Shown piece by piece: positions 8,849-17,224 of a stretch of DNA of 64,000 bases. Position 1 is the stretch's first letter. Every line of letters starts with the position of its first letter. Both the position numbers and the translations under genes were made by a program. Source of the DNA: Pedobacter jeongneungensis (GTDB lineage: Bacteria > Bacteroidota > Bacteroidia > Sphingobacteriales > Sphingobacteriaceae); contig NZ_AYMG01000020.1 of the NCBI RefSeq assembly GCF_000633455.1, positions 94,435 to 158,434 of the forward strand. The letters run 5' to 3'. Under the pieces are notes generated by a model. It was not told the origin of the DNA. It worked only from the letters and a program-made list of their open reading frames with translations, and did not search any database.

Positions 8849-11800
8849 TATTTAAAGTTTCTGGAAGGAAAAAGTTCTGTTTGCACCGCTTTTCGTACCT
8901 GTGTCTTTTTATTTTCAGCAGGGAATACTTCACCGTTATTTTCATCGCCACGCGATAAGGTAAGTAGCGGTGGTGTTTCTACTTCCGTGGTCAGACCTTT
9001 TAAAAGTGACGACAGATCGTGGCAATGCTTTACAATTACATGCGTTACCTCGCCCTCCCGCTGCAACTTGCCCTCTACCATTAGTAAAGTGGAATACAGG
9101 ATTTCCTTTCGGTAGCGTTCAAACAGGTTTTTGAATACGACGAGGTTTGCATTTCCACTTTCATCTTCAATGGTAATGAAACACACGCCGCCTGCAGTTC
9201 CCGGCCTTTGGCGGACCATGACCAGACCTGCTACTTTGACCAATGTGCCATCGGGCCATAATTCCAGTTCTTTGGTTGAAAGTATGCCGCGTTCAAATAA
9301 AGGCCGGCGGACGAAACTTACAGGATGGGCTTTTATAGATAAGGCCGTACTTTTATAATCCTGCATCACATGCTCGGACGGTGACATCGCAGGTAATTGA
9401 ATAGCACTTTCCTGTTCGTCCGGTTGATAATGTCCCGTGAACAAACCTGATGGACGGTCTGCAAGTGCGGATACGTGCCACAATGCCTGGCGCCGGTCCA
9501 TACCCAAAGAACGGAAAGCGTCCGCATCCGCTAGCCTTTCCAGCGTTGCCAGGCTTATACCTTGATCACACAAAGTATGGATATGCTTGTATCCCTGTTT
9601 TCTGCCTGCAACCAGTTTGGCTATATCATCTTCCCGAATGCCTTTGATCTGCCGGAACCCCATACGGATTGCCCGGTATTTCCCTTCCTGCTGCTTCAGG
9701 CTATGATCCCAGTTAGAGCAATTGATATCGATTTCCCTTACAGGAACGTTGTGTTTAATGGCATCGCTGATGATCTGGGAGGGCTGATAAAACCCCATTG
9801 GCATGCTGTTGAGTAATGCCGTGGCAAAAACATCCGGGTAATGGCATTTAAGCCAGCAGGAAACATACACCAACAAGGCAAAGCTTGCCGCGTGGCTTTC
9901 CGGAAAACCATAACTACCAAACCCTTCCAACTGCTTAAATACCCTTTCGGCGAAGTCCTGTGGATATCCACGGGCTGTCATGCCACTTACCAGTTTGTCA
10001 TGAAAGCGGCTGACCAGGCCTTTGGCTTTAAAGGTGGCCATGCTGCGCCTAAGCTCATCAGCTTCAGCGGGAGTGAAGCCTGCGGCAACGATAGCTATTT
10101 TCATAGCCTGCTCCTGAAAAAGGGGGACACCCAGCGTACGGCCCAGGATCTCTTCGAGTTCCTTTGACGGATATACAACTTCTTCTTCGCCGTTTCGCCT
10201 GCGCAGGTAGGGGTGAACCATATCACCCTGTATCGGCCCGGGACGCACAATGGCTACCTCTATAACCAGGTCATAAAAATTCTTGGGTTTCAGCCTCGGC
10301 AGCATCGACATCTGCGCCCGGCTCTCAATCTGGAAAACGCCCAGGGTATCGGCACGCTGGATCATTTCATAGACCTTCGGATCATCCTGCGGAATATTGG
10401 CCAGGGTAAGGTTAAGACCATAATGCATTTTCGCAAGATCGAACGCCTTGCGGATACAGGTCAGCATCCCCAGCGCCAGTACGTCGATCTTCATGAAGCC
10501 CAGGGCGTCTATGTCGTCCTTGTTCCATTCTATGCAGGTCCGGTCTTCCATGCGTGCATTCATGGTGGGGCAAAGATCGCTTAGCTTGCCCCTGGTGATC
10601 ACAAAGCCGCCTGTATGCTGGCCGAGCTGACGGGGAAAGCCCATATATTGCCGGGTAAGGTCCAGCACCTTGATCAGGTGCGGATCACCGGGATTAAAGC
10701 CGTTATCGGAAATGATCTTACCCTCGAACCATTCATCGGTAAACTCCCATATGGATTTGGATAGGCGGTTAATTGCATCTGTGGATAGTCCCATGGCCTT
10801 GGCTACGTCGCGCACTGCCCCTTTTTGATGTACCTGGGTTACTGTAGCTACAATGGCCGCCCGGTCCCTGCCGTATTTATTGTAAATGTACTGGATAACC
10901 TCTTCCCTTCGCTCGTGCTCGAAGTCGATATCGATATCCGGTGGCTCATTTCTTGCCGAAGAAATAAAGCGTTCAAAGAGCAGATCAAACTTGGTAGGAT
11001 CAATAGAGGTTATGCCCAGGCAGAAACAAACAGTTGAATTAGCCGCAGATCCGCGACCCTGGCAAAGGATGCCTTGGCTTCTTGCAAACTTTACAATATC
11101 ATAAACCGTAAGAAAATAAGCAGCAAAATCCATTTCCTCGATGAACTTCAGCTCATGATGAATAGAGGCGATAATTTTTTGCGGAATATTGCTGCCATAA
11201 AATGCACTTGCCCCTTTCCAGGCAAGATAGGTTATTTCCTCCTGCGGGCTGCGTCCCTCGCTTGTAAGTTCTTCCGGGTAAACGTATTTAAGCTCATCAA
11301 GCGAAAACCGGCAGGCGTCCTCTATTTCCTGCGTATACCTGATCGCATCCGGGTACATCCGGAAAAGCCGCTCCATCTCCTTTCTAGGCTTCAGGAACCG
11401 TTCAGCGTTCTGGTAAAGATGATATCCAGCGTTATATATCGTACGTTTTTCCCGGATACAGGTAAGGATATCCTGAAATTCCCGCCGCTGTGGATCATGA
11501 TAATAGACATCATTGGTCGTTACCACCGGAATCCCCAGCTGCCCGCCAAACTGGTTGATCCGATAGAGCTTTTTTGTATCGCTTCCGCGGTAAGAAAATG
11601 ATGCGCCGAGGTAAAGTTGCTGCCCAAAAGCCTCACGATACTCTTTGACGGCACTTTTATAAGACGGGTCAATATCAAATTGCTTATTGAGCGCTGCCGG
11701 TGGCGGGGCAATAAACTTTATACCTTTTGCGTGGGCATAAACATCGGCCCGGTATAGTTCGCATTTCCCTTTTTCCGTCCTGAGATTTCCTACAGAAAGT

Positions 11801-12072
11801 AATGCGGATAGATTGGCATAAGCATCCTTATCTGTGGGATAGGCCAGTAGCGGTGGCCCATCCATAAGATCGAGCCTGCAGGCAGGTATGATCCTGATCC
11901 CTTTAGCCTTAGCCGCCACATGTGCACGGACCACACCCGCAAGTGTGTTATGATCTGTAATGGCAATGGACTTATACCCCAATGCAGCGGCCTGTTCGGC
12001 CAGTTCGTCGGGATGGGATGCCCCCTTTAAAAAACTAAAATTAGTTGTAACCTGTAACTCTGTATAACCCAC
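8848..12072 (-). CDS. dnaE2: Error-prone DNA polymerase DnaE2 (ImuC)
   Basis: A 1074-residue C-family polymerase of the damage-inducible DnaE2 type, which synthesises across lesions together with ImuA and ImuB. The N-terminal PHP domain begins with TNFSFLKGASHP and contains ITDHNTLAG. The polymerase active-site aspartates are seen in PDIDIDFEHERREEV near residue 380 and in MKIDVLALGML. The C-terminal OB-fold contains VRQRPGTAGGVCFIT, which is characteristic of DnaE2 rather than the replicative DnaE1, and the protein is shorter than DnaE1. It is 15 bp downstream of imuB and overlaps the DUF3253 gene, so the four form one operon. The first Met at 12072 fits the family start (MGYTELQVTTNFSFLKG). 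Confidence 0.97.
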   Translation of the reverse strand: MGYTELQVTTNFSFLKGASHPDELAEQAAALGYKSIAITDHNTLAGVVRAHVAAKAKGIRIIPACRLDLMDGPPLLAYPTDKDAYANLSALLSVGNLRTEKGKCELYRADVYAHAKGIKFIAPPPAALNKQFDIDPSYKSAVKEYREAFGQQLYLGASFSYRGSDTKKLYRINQFGGQLGIPVVTTNDVYYHDPQRREFQDILTCIREKRTIYNAGYHLYQNAERFLKPRKEMERLFRMYPDAIRYTQEIEDACRFSLDELKYVYPEELTSEGRSPQEEITYLAWKGASAFYGSNIPQKIIASIHHELKFIEEMDFAAYFLTVYDIVKFARSQGILCQGRGSAANSTVCFCLGITSIDPTKFDLLFERFISSARNEPPDIDIDFEHERREEVIQYIYNKYGRDRAAIVATVTQVHQKGAVRDVAKAMGLSTDAINRLSKSIWEFTDEWFEGKIISDNGFNPGDPHLIKVLDLTRQYMGFPRQLGQHTGGFVITRGKLSDLCPTMNARMEDRTCIEWNKDDIDALGFMKIDVLALGMLTCIRKAFDLAKMHYGLNLTLANIPQDDPKVYEMIQRADTLGVFQIESRAQMSMLPRLKPKNFYDLVIEVAIVRPGPIQGDMVHPYLRRRNGEEEVVYPSKELEEILGRTLGVPLFQEQAMKIAIVAAGFTPAEADELRRSMATFKAKGLVSRFHDKLVSGMTARGYPQDFAERVFKQLEGFGSYGFPESHAASFALLVYVSCWLKCHYPDVFATALLNSMPMGFYQPSQIISDAIKHNVPVREIDINCSNWDHSLKQQEGKYRAIRMGFRQIKGIREDDIAKLVAGRKQGYKHIHTLCDQGISLATLERLADADAFRSLGMDRRQALWHVSALADRPSGLFTGHYQPDEQESAIQLPAMSPSEHVMQDYKSTALSIKAHPVSFVRRPLFERGILSTKELELWPDGTLVKVAGLVMVRQRPGTAGGVCFITIEDESGNANLVVFKNLFERYRKEILYSTLLMVEGKLQREGEVTHVIVKHCHDLSSLLKGLTTEVETPPLLTLSRGDENNGEVFPAENKKTQVRKAVQTELFPSRNFK

Positions 12073-12087
12073 AATTGCCTCCTTTCA

Positions 12088-13584
12088 TCATGCAAAAAAA
12101 CCATGCAGGTACCATTGTGTAGCTCCGCTATCATAATGGCCGGAGCGGAATACCCAGTACCTTGCCCCGCTTTCATCTTCCACGCAGTAATAATCCCTTT
12201 GCAGCCCATTGTCTATCCACCATTCCTGCTCGATCCTTTCCGGGCCATCCGCTCTCCTGATCTTATGTACCTTTCCTTTGTAGATGAAAAGCATGGGCGG
12301 ATAATCCGGTACCGGTGAGGTGACCTGTATTGGCTCCGGTTTCGGCAGCAGGCTCACGGGCCTTGGCTGGTCTTCAGGCCAGGGTATGTCCGGCTGCTGA
12401 TCCAGTGAAGCAGCTTGCTTTAACGAACGTTCCGGCCAGTGGTGCTCATCGGGCAGGTAACGGTGCACTGCGCCGGCACCGACCCTGCCTGCTACGCGGT
12501 CCAGCAGATTGGCCACCGCGGTATCTTCCTGGTGTGCCGCAGTCCATAGCGTTTCCTGCTGTCGGCTGAGCGCTTCCACAATCGGTGCTTCCAGCACGAA
12601 AAGTTCTATACCCAGCCCGGGCCTGATCGTGCTTATTTTTAGTTCAAAGAGCTTGAAAAGGTGTTCCATATTGCGTACGGCCTGGTTTGTACCGATTTCT
12701 ATCTTTTGGACCACACCATCTACCCGGTAATAGGTCAGAACGCTTTTACGAAGCCCCTTGTTTTCCCGGAGCAGGCGAAGGCAGATTTGCTCCAAAAGGT
12801 TACGGATAGCGATTTGGATACCATTGGCGGTGCGTATGGGTTCCAAACAAGGTAGTCGCTCATCAAAAGGCACCACGGGCTGAACTGGTGTTATCGTTTC
12901 AGTAACCAATCCCAGTGCCTGGTCGAGGCGCTCAGCAATGGATACCCCAAAGCGCCTGCGCAGTACCGCCCTGGGCATATCTATAAAGCTACCGATCCGG
13001 TAAAACCCAAGTTTGCTAAGGCGGTCCAGTATTTCCGGCGCGAGCCTTAGGCCTGCCGGTGGCATTGCCTTTAATATTTCCCTTTGTGCTCCCCGTTCGA
13101 TAATGACCCTGCCCGTTCCATACCGTGCCACCGCCCAGGACATCCCTACGGTATCTGTGATGGCGGCGCGGAGATGGTAACCAGCAGCACTGAGCCGCGC
13201 CAGTATATCCTCAAGATAATTCTGCTCCCCGCCCCAAAGGTGGGCACATCCTGTTATATCCAGTATCAATCCGTCAGGTAGATCAATGGCAGCTACTGGT
13301 GTATAGCGGAGGAACCATGCTGCAAGTGCGCGGAGCAGCCTTTCTTCCTTGCCAGGTTGCTGATCAAACATTTTAAGGTCCGGCATAAGGGCCCTGGCGT
13401 CTGCAAGCACCATACCTACCACAATACCTGCGGCATTTGCTGCCGGACTTACAGCCCTGATAACCATGCGGCCCCGTTCCGGTGCAGCAAGCACAAACGG
13501 AATACCTTTCAGCTCTGGCTTCCGGATGGCCAGCTGATCTGTTGTCAGGTGGCAAAACCATATATAAGCAAATCGCCGCTCCAT
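12088..13584 (-). CDS. imuB: ImuB, catalytically inactive Y-family polymerase
   Basis: A 498-residue Y-family-like protein, the scaffold of the mutasome that links DnaE2 to the sliding clamp and ImuA. The N-terminal motif that holds the first catalytic acidic residues in active Y-family polymerases is replaced by YIWFCHLTTD, as in known ImuB proteins. The palm motif reads AAIDLPDGLILDITGC, and a little-finger-like region follows. The last 70 residues (LFIYKGKVHKIRRADGPERI to the end) form the ImuB C-terminal domain. The start at 13584 overlaps the region between imuA and imuB, with 1 bp separating the imuA stop. A clamp-binding peptide was not obvious by eye. Confidence 0.95.
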   Translation of the reverse strand: MERRFAYIWFCHLTTDQLAIRKPELKGIPFVLAAPERGRMVIRAVSPAANAAGIVVGMVLADARALMPDLKMFDQQPGKEERLLRALAAWFLRYTPVAAIDLPDGLILDITGCAHLWGGEQNYLEDILARLSAAGYHLRAAITDTVGMSWAVARYGTGRVIIERGAQREILKAMPPAGLRLAPEILDRLSKLGFYRIGSFIDMPRAVLRRRFGVSIAERLDQALGLVTETITPVQPVVPFDERLPCLEPIRTANGIQIAIRNLLEQICLRLLRENKGLRKSVLTYYRVDGVVQKIEIGTNQAVRNMEHLFKLFELKISTIRPGLGIELFVLEAPIVEALSRQQETLWTAAHQEDTAVANLLDRVAGRVGAGAVHRYLPDEHHWPERSLKQAASLDQQPDIPWPEDQPRPVSLLPKPEPIQVTSPVPDYPPMLFIYKGKVHKIRRADGPERIEQEWWIDNGLQRDYYCVEDESGARYWVFRSGHYDSGATQWYLHGFFA

Positions 13585-13585
13585 A

Positions 13586-14326
13586 CTATCCCGTTTTTTT
13601 GATATAAGCTGAAGGAAGTATCTTGCTCAATACCGGGATATGTTCAAACCGGCCATCGGCCCACTGCAGCTGCCAGCTGCCGGCAGTTCCGTTGCGTACC
13701 TTTAGCAGCTGTACGTCCCAGCGTGGGTGGCCTACCCCGGGCATCCCAGGTTCCAGCTCACTGGAAATGGGCCTTATCTGCCAGCGGGAAACGCAGGCAA
13801 TATTTTCTATTTTATTTGGATTGCAACGGTGCAGAAAACCCGTAACCCGGCTCCGTTCCACAGCCAGCTGCAGCCGCCTGGATTCCGTTAAGCTGATCTC
13901 TTTTACCTCAGCTACCACTGCTGCAAGTGCTTCGCATTTAAGCGCCTCTTCAACAGTCCAAAGCAGGTCCTTCTCTTTGTTCAGGTCAATAAAAATGATC
14001 CGGTCCGGTTCAATGCCGAAAACTTTTAACCCCGGTGGAAAAATGGTCCTGTGTGTGCTGATCCAGACACATGATTTTTTATCCTGCATCAAAGTACCGA
14101 GCATGCCTGCCAGGAAGCCTGTAGTGGCTGCGGCTTCTGCTGTGCCCGGGCTTATAAACTCATGAACGGCGCCGGTAGGAAAGACATGGTTGGGGAAAGC
14201 ATTTTCCAAAGGGCCCAGACCAAACTGCAGCCGCTTGTCATCGGATGCCGTACGGAATCCCTGCAGAGAAAGAATCTCTTTCTGCAACTTCGCTATCAGC
14301 TCACTTTTCTCTACCGCCTGTTTCAC
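13586..14326 (-). CDS. imuA: ImuA, RecA-like mutasome accessory protein
   Basis: Set to start at the GTG at 14326 (VKQAVEKSELIAKLQ), giving 246 residues. A frame extending to 14497 runs through the divergent regulator gene and its operator and looks non-coding. ImuA-family features are LQFGLGPLENAFPNHVFPTGAVHEF near the N-terminus and a RecA-like core with VWISTHRTIFPPGLKVFGI and DRIIFIDL. ImuA is known to interact with ImuB, and a role in modulating RecA is proposed. First gene of imuA-imuB-dnaE2-DUF3253; divergent from LexA-like copy 2 with a palindromic operator between them. The exact start is less certain than the gene. Confidence 0.87.
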   Translation of the reverse strand: MKQAVEKSELIAKLQKEILSLQGFRTASDDKRLQFGLGPLENAFPNHVFPTGAVHEFISPGTAEAAATTGFLAGMLGTLMQDKKSCVWISTHRTIFPPGLKVFGIEPDRIIFIDLNKEKDLLWTVEEALKCEALAAVVAEVKEISLTESRRLQLAVERSRVTGFLHRCNPNKIENIACVSRWQIRPISSELEPGMPGVGHPRWDVQLLKVRNGTAGSWQLQWADGRFEHIPVLSKILPSAYIKKTG

Positions 14327-14346
14327 TGTATTTAAAATTAATTGAC

Positions 14347-14354
14347 TACATTTG
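14347..14354 (+). promoter_or_regulatory. Possible -7 box for LexA-like copy 2
   Basis: TACATTTG matches TAnnTTTG exactly on the plus strand. A TTTC, close to the TTTG -33 box, lies 22 bp upstream (14321-14324). The predicted transcription start falls at or just before the inverted repeat at 14365-14380, an arrangement expected for autorepression. Confidence 0.45.
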
Positions 14355-14364
14355 ATATAATTAA

Positions 14365-14380
14365 TGTCAAAACGTTGACA
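14365..14380. promoter_or_regulatory. Inverted-repeat operator candidate between imuA and LexA-like copy 2
   Basis: TGTCAA-AACG-TTGACA is a perfect 6-bp inverted repeat with a 4-bp spacer, located between the divergent imuA and XRE-S24 genes. The size and symmetry suit a dimeric HTH repressor. It lies about 38 bp upstream of the imuA GTG and 20 bp upstream of the regulator ATG, so one bound repressor could control both. The half-site TTGACA also occurs at 16104-16109 in the spacer beyond the SRAP gene, within an 11-bp match. Confidence 0.6.
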
Positions 14381-14399
14381 CCAATAATAGCAATACAAA

Positions 14400-15203
14400 A
14401 TGAATAACCAAAAAGTTTTTTTCGGCAGCAATATTAAATTCTTGAGAAACCGCAGGAAATTAAGCCAGGAAAGCGTAGCCGGTGCCCTGGAAATCAAGCG
14501 TGCAAAGCTCTCGGCAATCGAAAATGGGATGACCCAGATGCCGGCGCCGGAAGATGTAATTAACTTTTCTAATTATTTCAAAGTCAGTATCGACAGTCTA
14601 TTCAAGGTAGACCTTTCCAAACTCGGCGAATTGAAACTGAGGGAGTTGGAAGCGGGCAACGATGTTTATATGAATGGGAGCAAGATAAGGGTGCTGGCCA
14701 TATCTGTTGATAAAAACAACAAAGAGAATCTCGAATATGTGCCTGTTAAAGCGAAAGCCGGTTATCGCTCGGGCTTTAATGATCCGGATTATATTGCCAC
14801 ACTTCCTAAATTCAGCCTGCCGTCCCTGCCAAAGGGCAAAACTTTTCGCATGTTTCCGACCACAGGTGATTCCATGCTGCCCTTCCCGGACGGATGTGAC
14901 ATTGTATGCCAGTATATCGAAGACTGGGGAAGTTTAAAACCGCAAACCCTCTGTATCGCCATATTACAAGGTGAACAGGACTTTGTGTTTAAGAGGGTAA
15001 CGGTGCAAACCGACGGTTTACTGATGGAATCTTTGAATCCTGTCTATAAACCCTATGTTGTGCCCATACCTGATGTGTTAGAGTTGTGGCAATACTACAG
15101 CTACCATACCCGCGATATTCCGGAGGCCCAGGATATACAAAGCATCGCATCTATGGTGAGAAAGATCCATGCCGATATCAAGGCGCTCCAAGCTAAAACC
15201 TGA
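14400..15203 (+). CDS. XRE-family HTH regulator with LexA/CI-like S24 peptidase domain (copy 2)
   Basis: A 267-residue paralog of the regulator at 7609-8424. The HTH covers about residues 5-60. The S24 domain carries Ala120-Gly121 in VPVKAKAG, Ser158 in GDSMLP and Lys198 in FVFKRV, at the same positions as in copy 1. It is divergent from imuA across the operator candidate, and its stop codon is 1 bp from the stop of the convergent SRAP gene. The context strongly suggests that it is the local SOS-type repressor of the mutasome. Known Bacteroidetes mutasome cassettes often carry such a regulator. Self-cleavage on RecA filaments is inferred from the residues and not shown. Confidence 0.92.
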   Translation: MNNQKVFFGSNIKFLRNRRKLSQESVAGALEIKRAKLSAIENGMTQMPAPEDVINFSNYFKVSIDSLFKVDLSKLGELKLRELEAGNDVYMNGSKIRVLAISVDKNNKENLEYVPVKAKAGYRSGFNDPDYIATLPKFSLPSLPKGKTFRMFPTTGDSMLPFPDGCDIVCQYIEDWGSLKPQTLCIAILQGEQDFVFKRVTVQTDGLLMESLNPVYKPYVVPIPDVLELWQYYSYHTRDIPEAQDIQSIASMVRKIHADIKALQAKT

Positions 15204-15204
15204 A

Positions 15205-15906
15205 TTAAAAAAAGGTAGGGCCACCCGATTGACCTTTATCGGAACGCTTTGGGCGAACCTGTTTGCGGTTATGTTCGGTAATATGATACATCGACGGGTC
15301 ACATGGCTTAAGCAATCCTATCAGCTGATCCTTTGTCGCTGAAGGATTCATCCAAAGCCTGCGCTCCGCTTTATTCATGATAATCGGAATCCGGTCGTGT
15401 ATCCTTCCGAATTCAGAACTACCTGGATCGCAGGTGATCATCGTAAAACTTTCAGTCAAATCACCAGACTGCGGATCGCGCCATGTGGTCCAGAGCCCTG
15501 CCTTATAAAAGTAATCTTCCTGGGCAGGCTTCACCAGCCAGTTGACCCGTTCATTACCTATCACTTCGCTTTCGTAAAAACCTTCATTAAGAATAAGGCA
15601 TCTGAAAGTCATTACCAGATCCCTGAAAGATGGCAAGGTGAATAAGGTTTCCGCCCTGGCATTGAGCATAGGGGCATATTCCTTTAGATCATTTGCGAAG
15701 GCAGGAACGAGGCCCCATCGCATATATTGAATCTCCCGTGGACGCTGGATGGTGATGACCGGAGTATAATCTGTAGGAAGTGTTTCCTGTTTTTGAGCAT
15801 CATCCGCTTTCTGACCGGAAGATACTGATGTCCTGGAATTGATAATTGGTACATTCAACCTTGTTGACATCGCACGCGCATCTACTCTTACTGCTTTTGT
15901 ACACAT
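15205..15906 (-). CDS. SRAP (HMCES/YedK-type) abasic-site protein
   Basis: A 233-residue SOS response-associated peptidase family protein. Such proteins form a thiazolidine crosslink with abasic sites in single-stranded DNA through Cys2, shielding them. Here Cys2 is present (MCTKAV), which fixes the start codon. The other active-site elements are the Asn in NARAETLF, the Glu in NEGFYES and the His in RIHDRIPIIM. Two deviations from the usual pattern are MCTK in place of MCGR and GFYES in place of GFYEW. It converges on LexA-like copy 2 and fits the damage-response theme of the neighbourhood. Confidence 0.93.
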   Translation of the reverse strand: MCTKAVRVDARAMSTRLNVPIINSRTSVSSGQKADDAQKQETLPTDYTPVITIQRPREIQYMRWGLVPAFANDLKEYAPMLNARAETLFTLPSFRDLVMTFRCLILNEGFYESEVIGNERVNWLVKPAQEDYFYKAGLWTTWRDPQSGDLTESFTMITCDPGSSEFGRIHDRIPIIMNKAERRLWMNPSATKDQLIGLLKPCDPSMYHITEHNRKQVRPKRSDKGQSGGPTFF

Positions 15907-15910
15907 ATCC

Positions 15911-15953
15911 CAAAGTTACCAAATCTGGCACCTATTACTAAATAAATTAGTAA
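15911..15953 (-). promoter_or_regulatory. SRAP promoter with overlapping palindrome
   Basis: On the minus strand TAACTTTG (15911-15918) matches the -7 consensus exactly. It lies only 4 bp from the SRAP ATG, so the transcript would be leaderless or nearly so. Upstream, TTACTAA-ATAAA-TTAGTAA (15935-15953) is a perfect 7-bp inverted repeat covering the expected -33 position (TTAG in place of TTTG), as expected for a repressor site. The sequence differs from the imuA operator. Confidence 0.5.
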
Positions 15954-16458
15954 CAGGAGTGTAATTATTTGTCTATGATAGTACTCGGCACCAATTGTAA
16001 TTCCTAATTAATTTGCATGCTGATTAAAAACATCATTAAATCATCGCTTGAATTTCGCCTGCCTGTATTTCACATGATAATCAAATAAAGGTCGATCTGA
16101 TTTTTGACATTAGTTTTCATTCAAGGTTTCTTCGTTAAAATAAAATGGGCAATTGCTATCCAGCAATACCCATTTTGAAGCAATTTATTACCACAGGACT
16201 TCTACAACCTGTTGGTTTAAGTAATCAGCATATTGTATGCCAAAAACTGATATTAAAAAGAATACAATAGTAATTAAGATATTTTAAGCGTTTGCAAGTA
16301 ATGCCCGGCTCAAATAATTTAGATCGATAATTCCTTCGTAAAATAAAGTCGGTTCAGTCTAAAAGATTATTTCTATCTTTAGAATTCATTTAAGGGACCC
16401 GCCGTCCCTGCAATGGTTGGAAAGAGATCATCTGTTAATACAGTTGGTCTTTTTCATT
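15954..16458. other. Intergenic stretch with an isolated hairpin
   Basis: About 500 bp without a gene. AAAATGGG (16142-16149) pairs with CCCATTTT (16169-16176), with an inner stem TTGCT/AGCAA, so a strong hairpin stands alone here. A TTGACA half-site is at 16104-16109. A GGGAC/GTCCC mini-hairpin at about 16394-16408 is followed by the terminator at 16421-16454. A near-consensus -7 box TATCTTTA (16374-16381) on the plus strand leaves open a small RNA of about 70-80 nt, but no -33 box is clear. Confidence 0.45.
16421..16454 (-). terminator. Strong hairpin, probable terminator of the adjacent minus-strand gene
   Basis: AAAGAGATCA pairs with TGGTCTTTTT and an inner CTGT with ACAG around the loop TAAT, leaving one T-T mismatch. 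The hairpin begins 4 bp after the stop of the minus-strand gene at 16459. It has A-rich and T-rich flanks and could act in both directions. Confidence 0.6.
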
Positions 16459-17037
16459 TTATTTATTTAGCAATCTTTTTTTGTTCTTATTATATAGTTC
16501 AGCACACCTGTCTGCGTATTGTGTGTAAGTTCCTTCACTGAAATCTTCCAGAAAAACTGTTTTCATTGGCATCTTACTTTTGATAGCTGGTATCTTCACA
16601 AGTTTCATTTTATCCTGATCGAAATAATTCCAGTTGCCGATGTAATCTGTAGTCAAAAGATTTATGCTGGATTCCCCGCTGCCATCGTTACTTGCATTCC
16701 CAAATTCATAACGGCTCATACCGATAAGCTGCACTTTCTTTGCAACCTTATCGTAACGGAACTGGGCGGCAAATCCTGCACGCATCCAGTTGCATTGGTA
16801 CTCGAAACCATTTTTGGTACTCTTGATCTGATAATTATCACCAGCTGTTTCCATAGGATCACTTTTTATCTTCTTAAAGCCTAAGCCCGATAACCGGCAG
16901 ATAAGCTCAGAAGTATTGGCATCCAGGTAAACCGTATCCATCACCTTATCAAAATCAATATCCTTAACTAGTTTTTCCTGACAAAAAGCACTATTTAAGG
17001 TCAGGAAGGTAAGGACGATCATCGCAAAATTTTTCAT
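16459..17037 (-). CDS. Exported hypothetical protein
   Basis: A 192-residue protein with an N-terminal signal peptide (MKNFAMIVLTFLTLNSAFCQ, probable cleavage near residue 20). I do not recognise the mature domain. It contains two Cys (ELICRLSG and YQCNWMRAG, and a third in DRCAELYN), which might form a disulfide in the periplasm. Members of this phylum encode many such lineage-specific secreted proteins. It is transcribed alone toward the strong hairpin at 16421-16454. No function can be assigned. Confidence 0.75.
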   Translation of the reverse strand: MKNFAMIVLTFLTLNSAFCQEKLVKDIDFDKVMDTVYLDANTSELICRLSGLGFKKIKSDPMETAGDNYQIKSTKNGFEYQCNWMRAGFAAQFRYDKVAKKVQLIGMSRYEFGNASNDGSGESSINLLTTDYIGNWNYFDQDKMKLVKIPAIKSKMPMKTVFLEDFSEGTYTQYADRCAELYNKNKKRLLNK

Positions 17038-17224
17038 GCTCGGTTCTATTGTCGCTGTGTAGAAAGAGTCTTCTCAGTTTTGAAGGCTTAATGCATTTAT
17101 ATCCTTTAGGAGCAATACACAAAATCAGGATCTTCATCTATGATAAATTCGGTGAATAATCCTTCAATACGCTATAGATCAGATTTCTGCAGAAATATAT
17201 TAACTGCAAGATCCTGGGTCCTAT

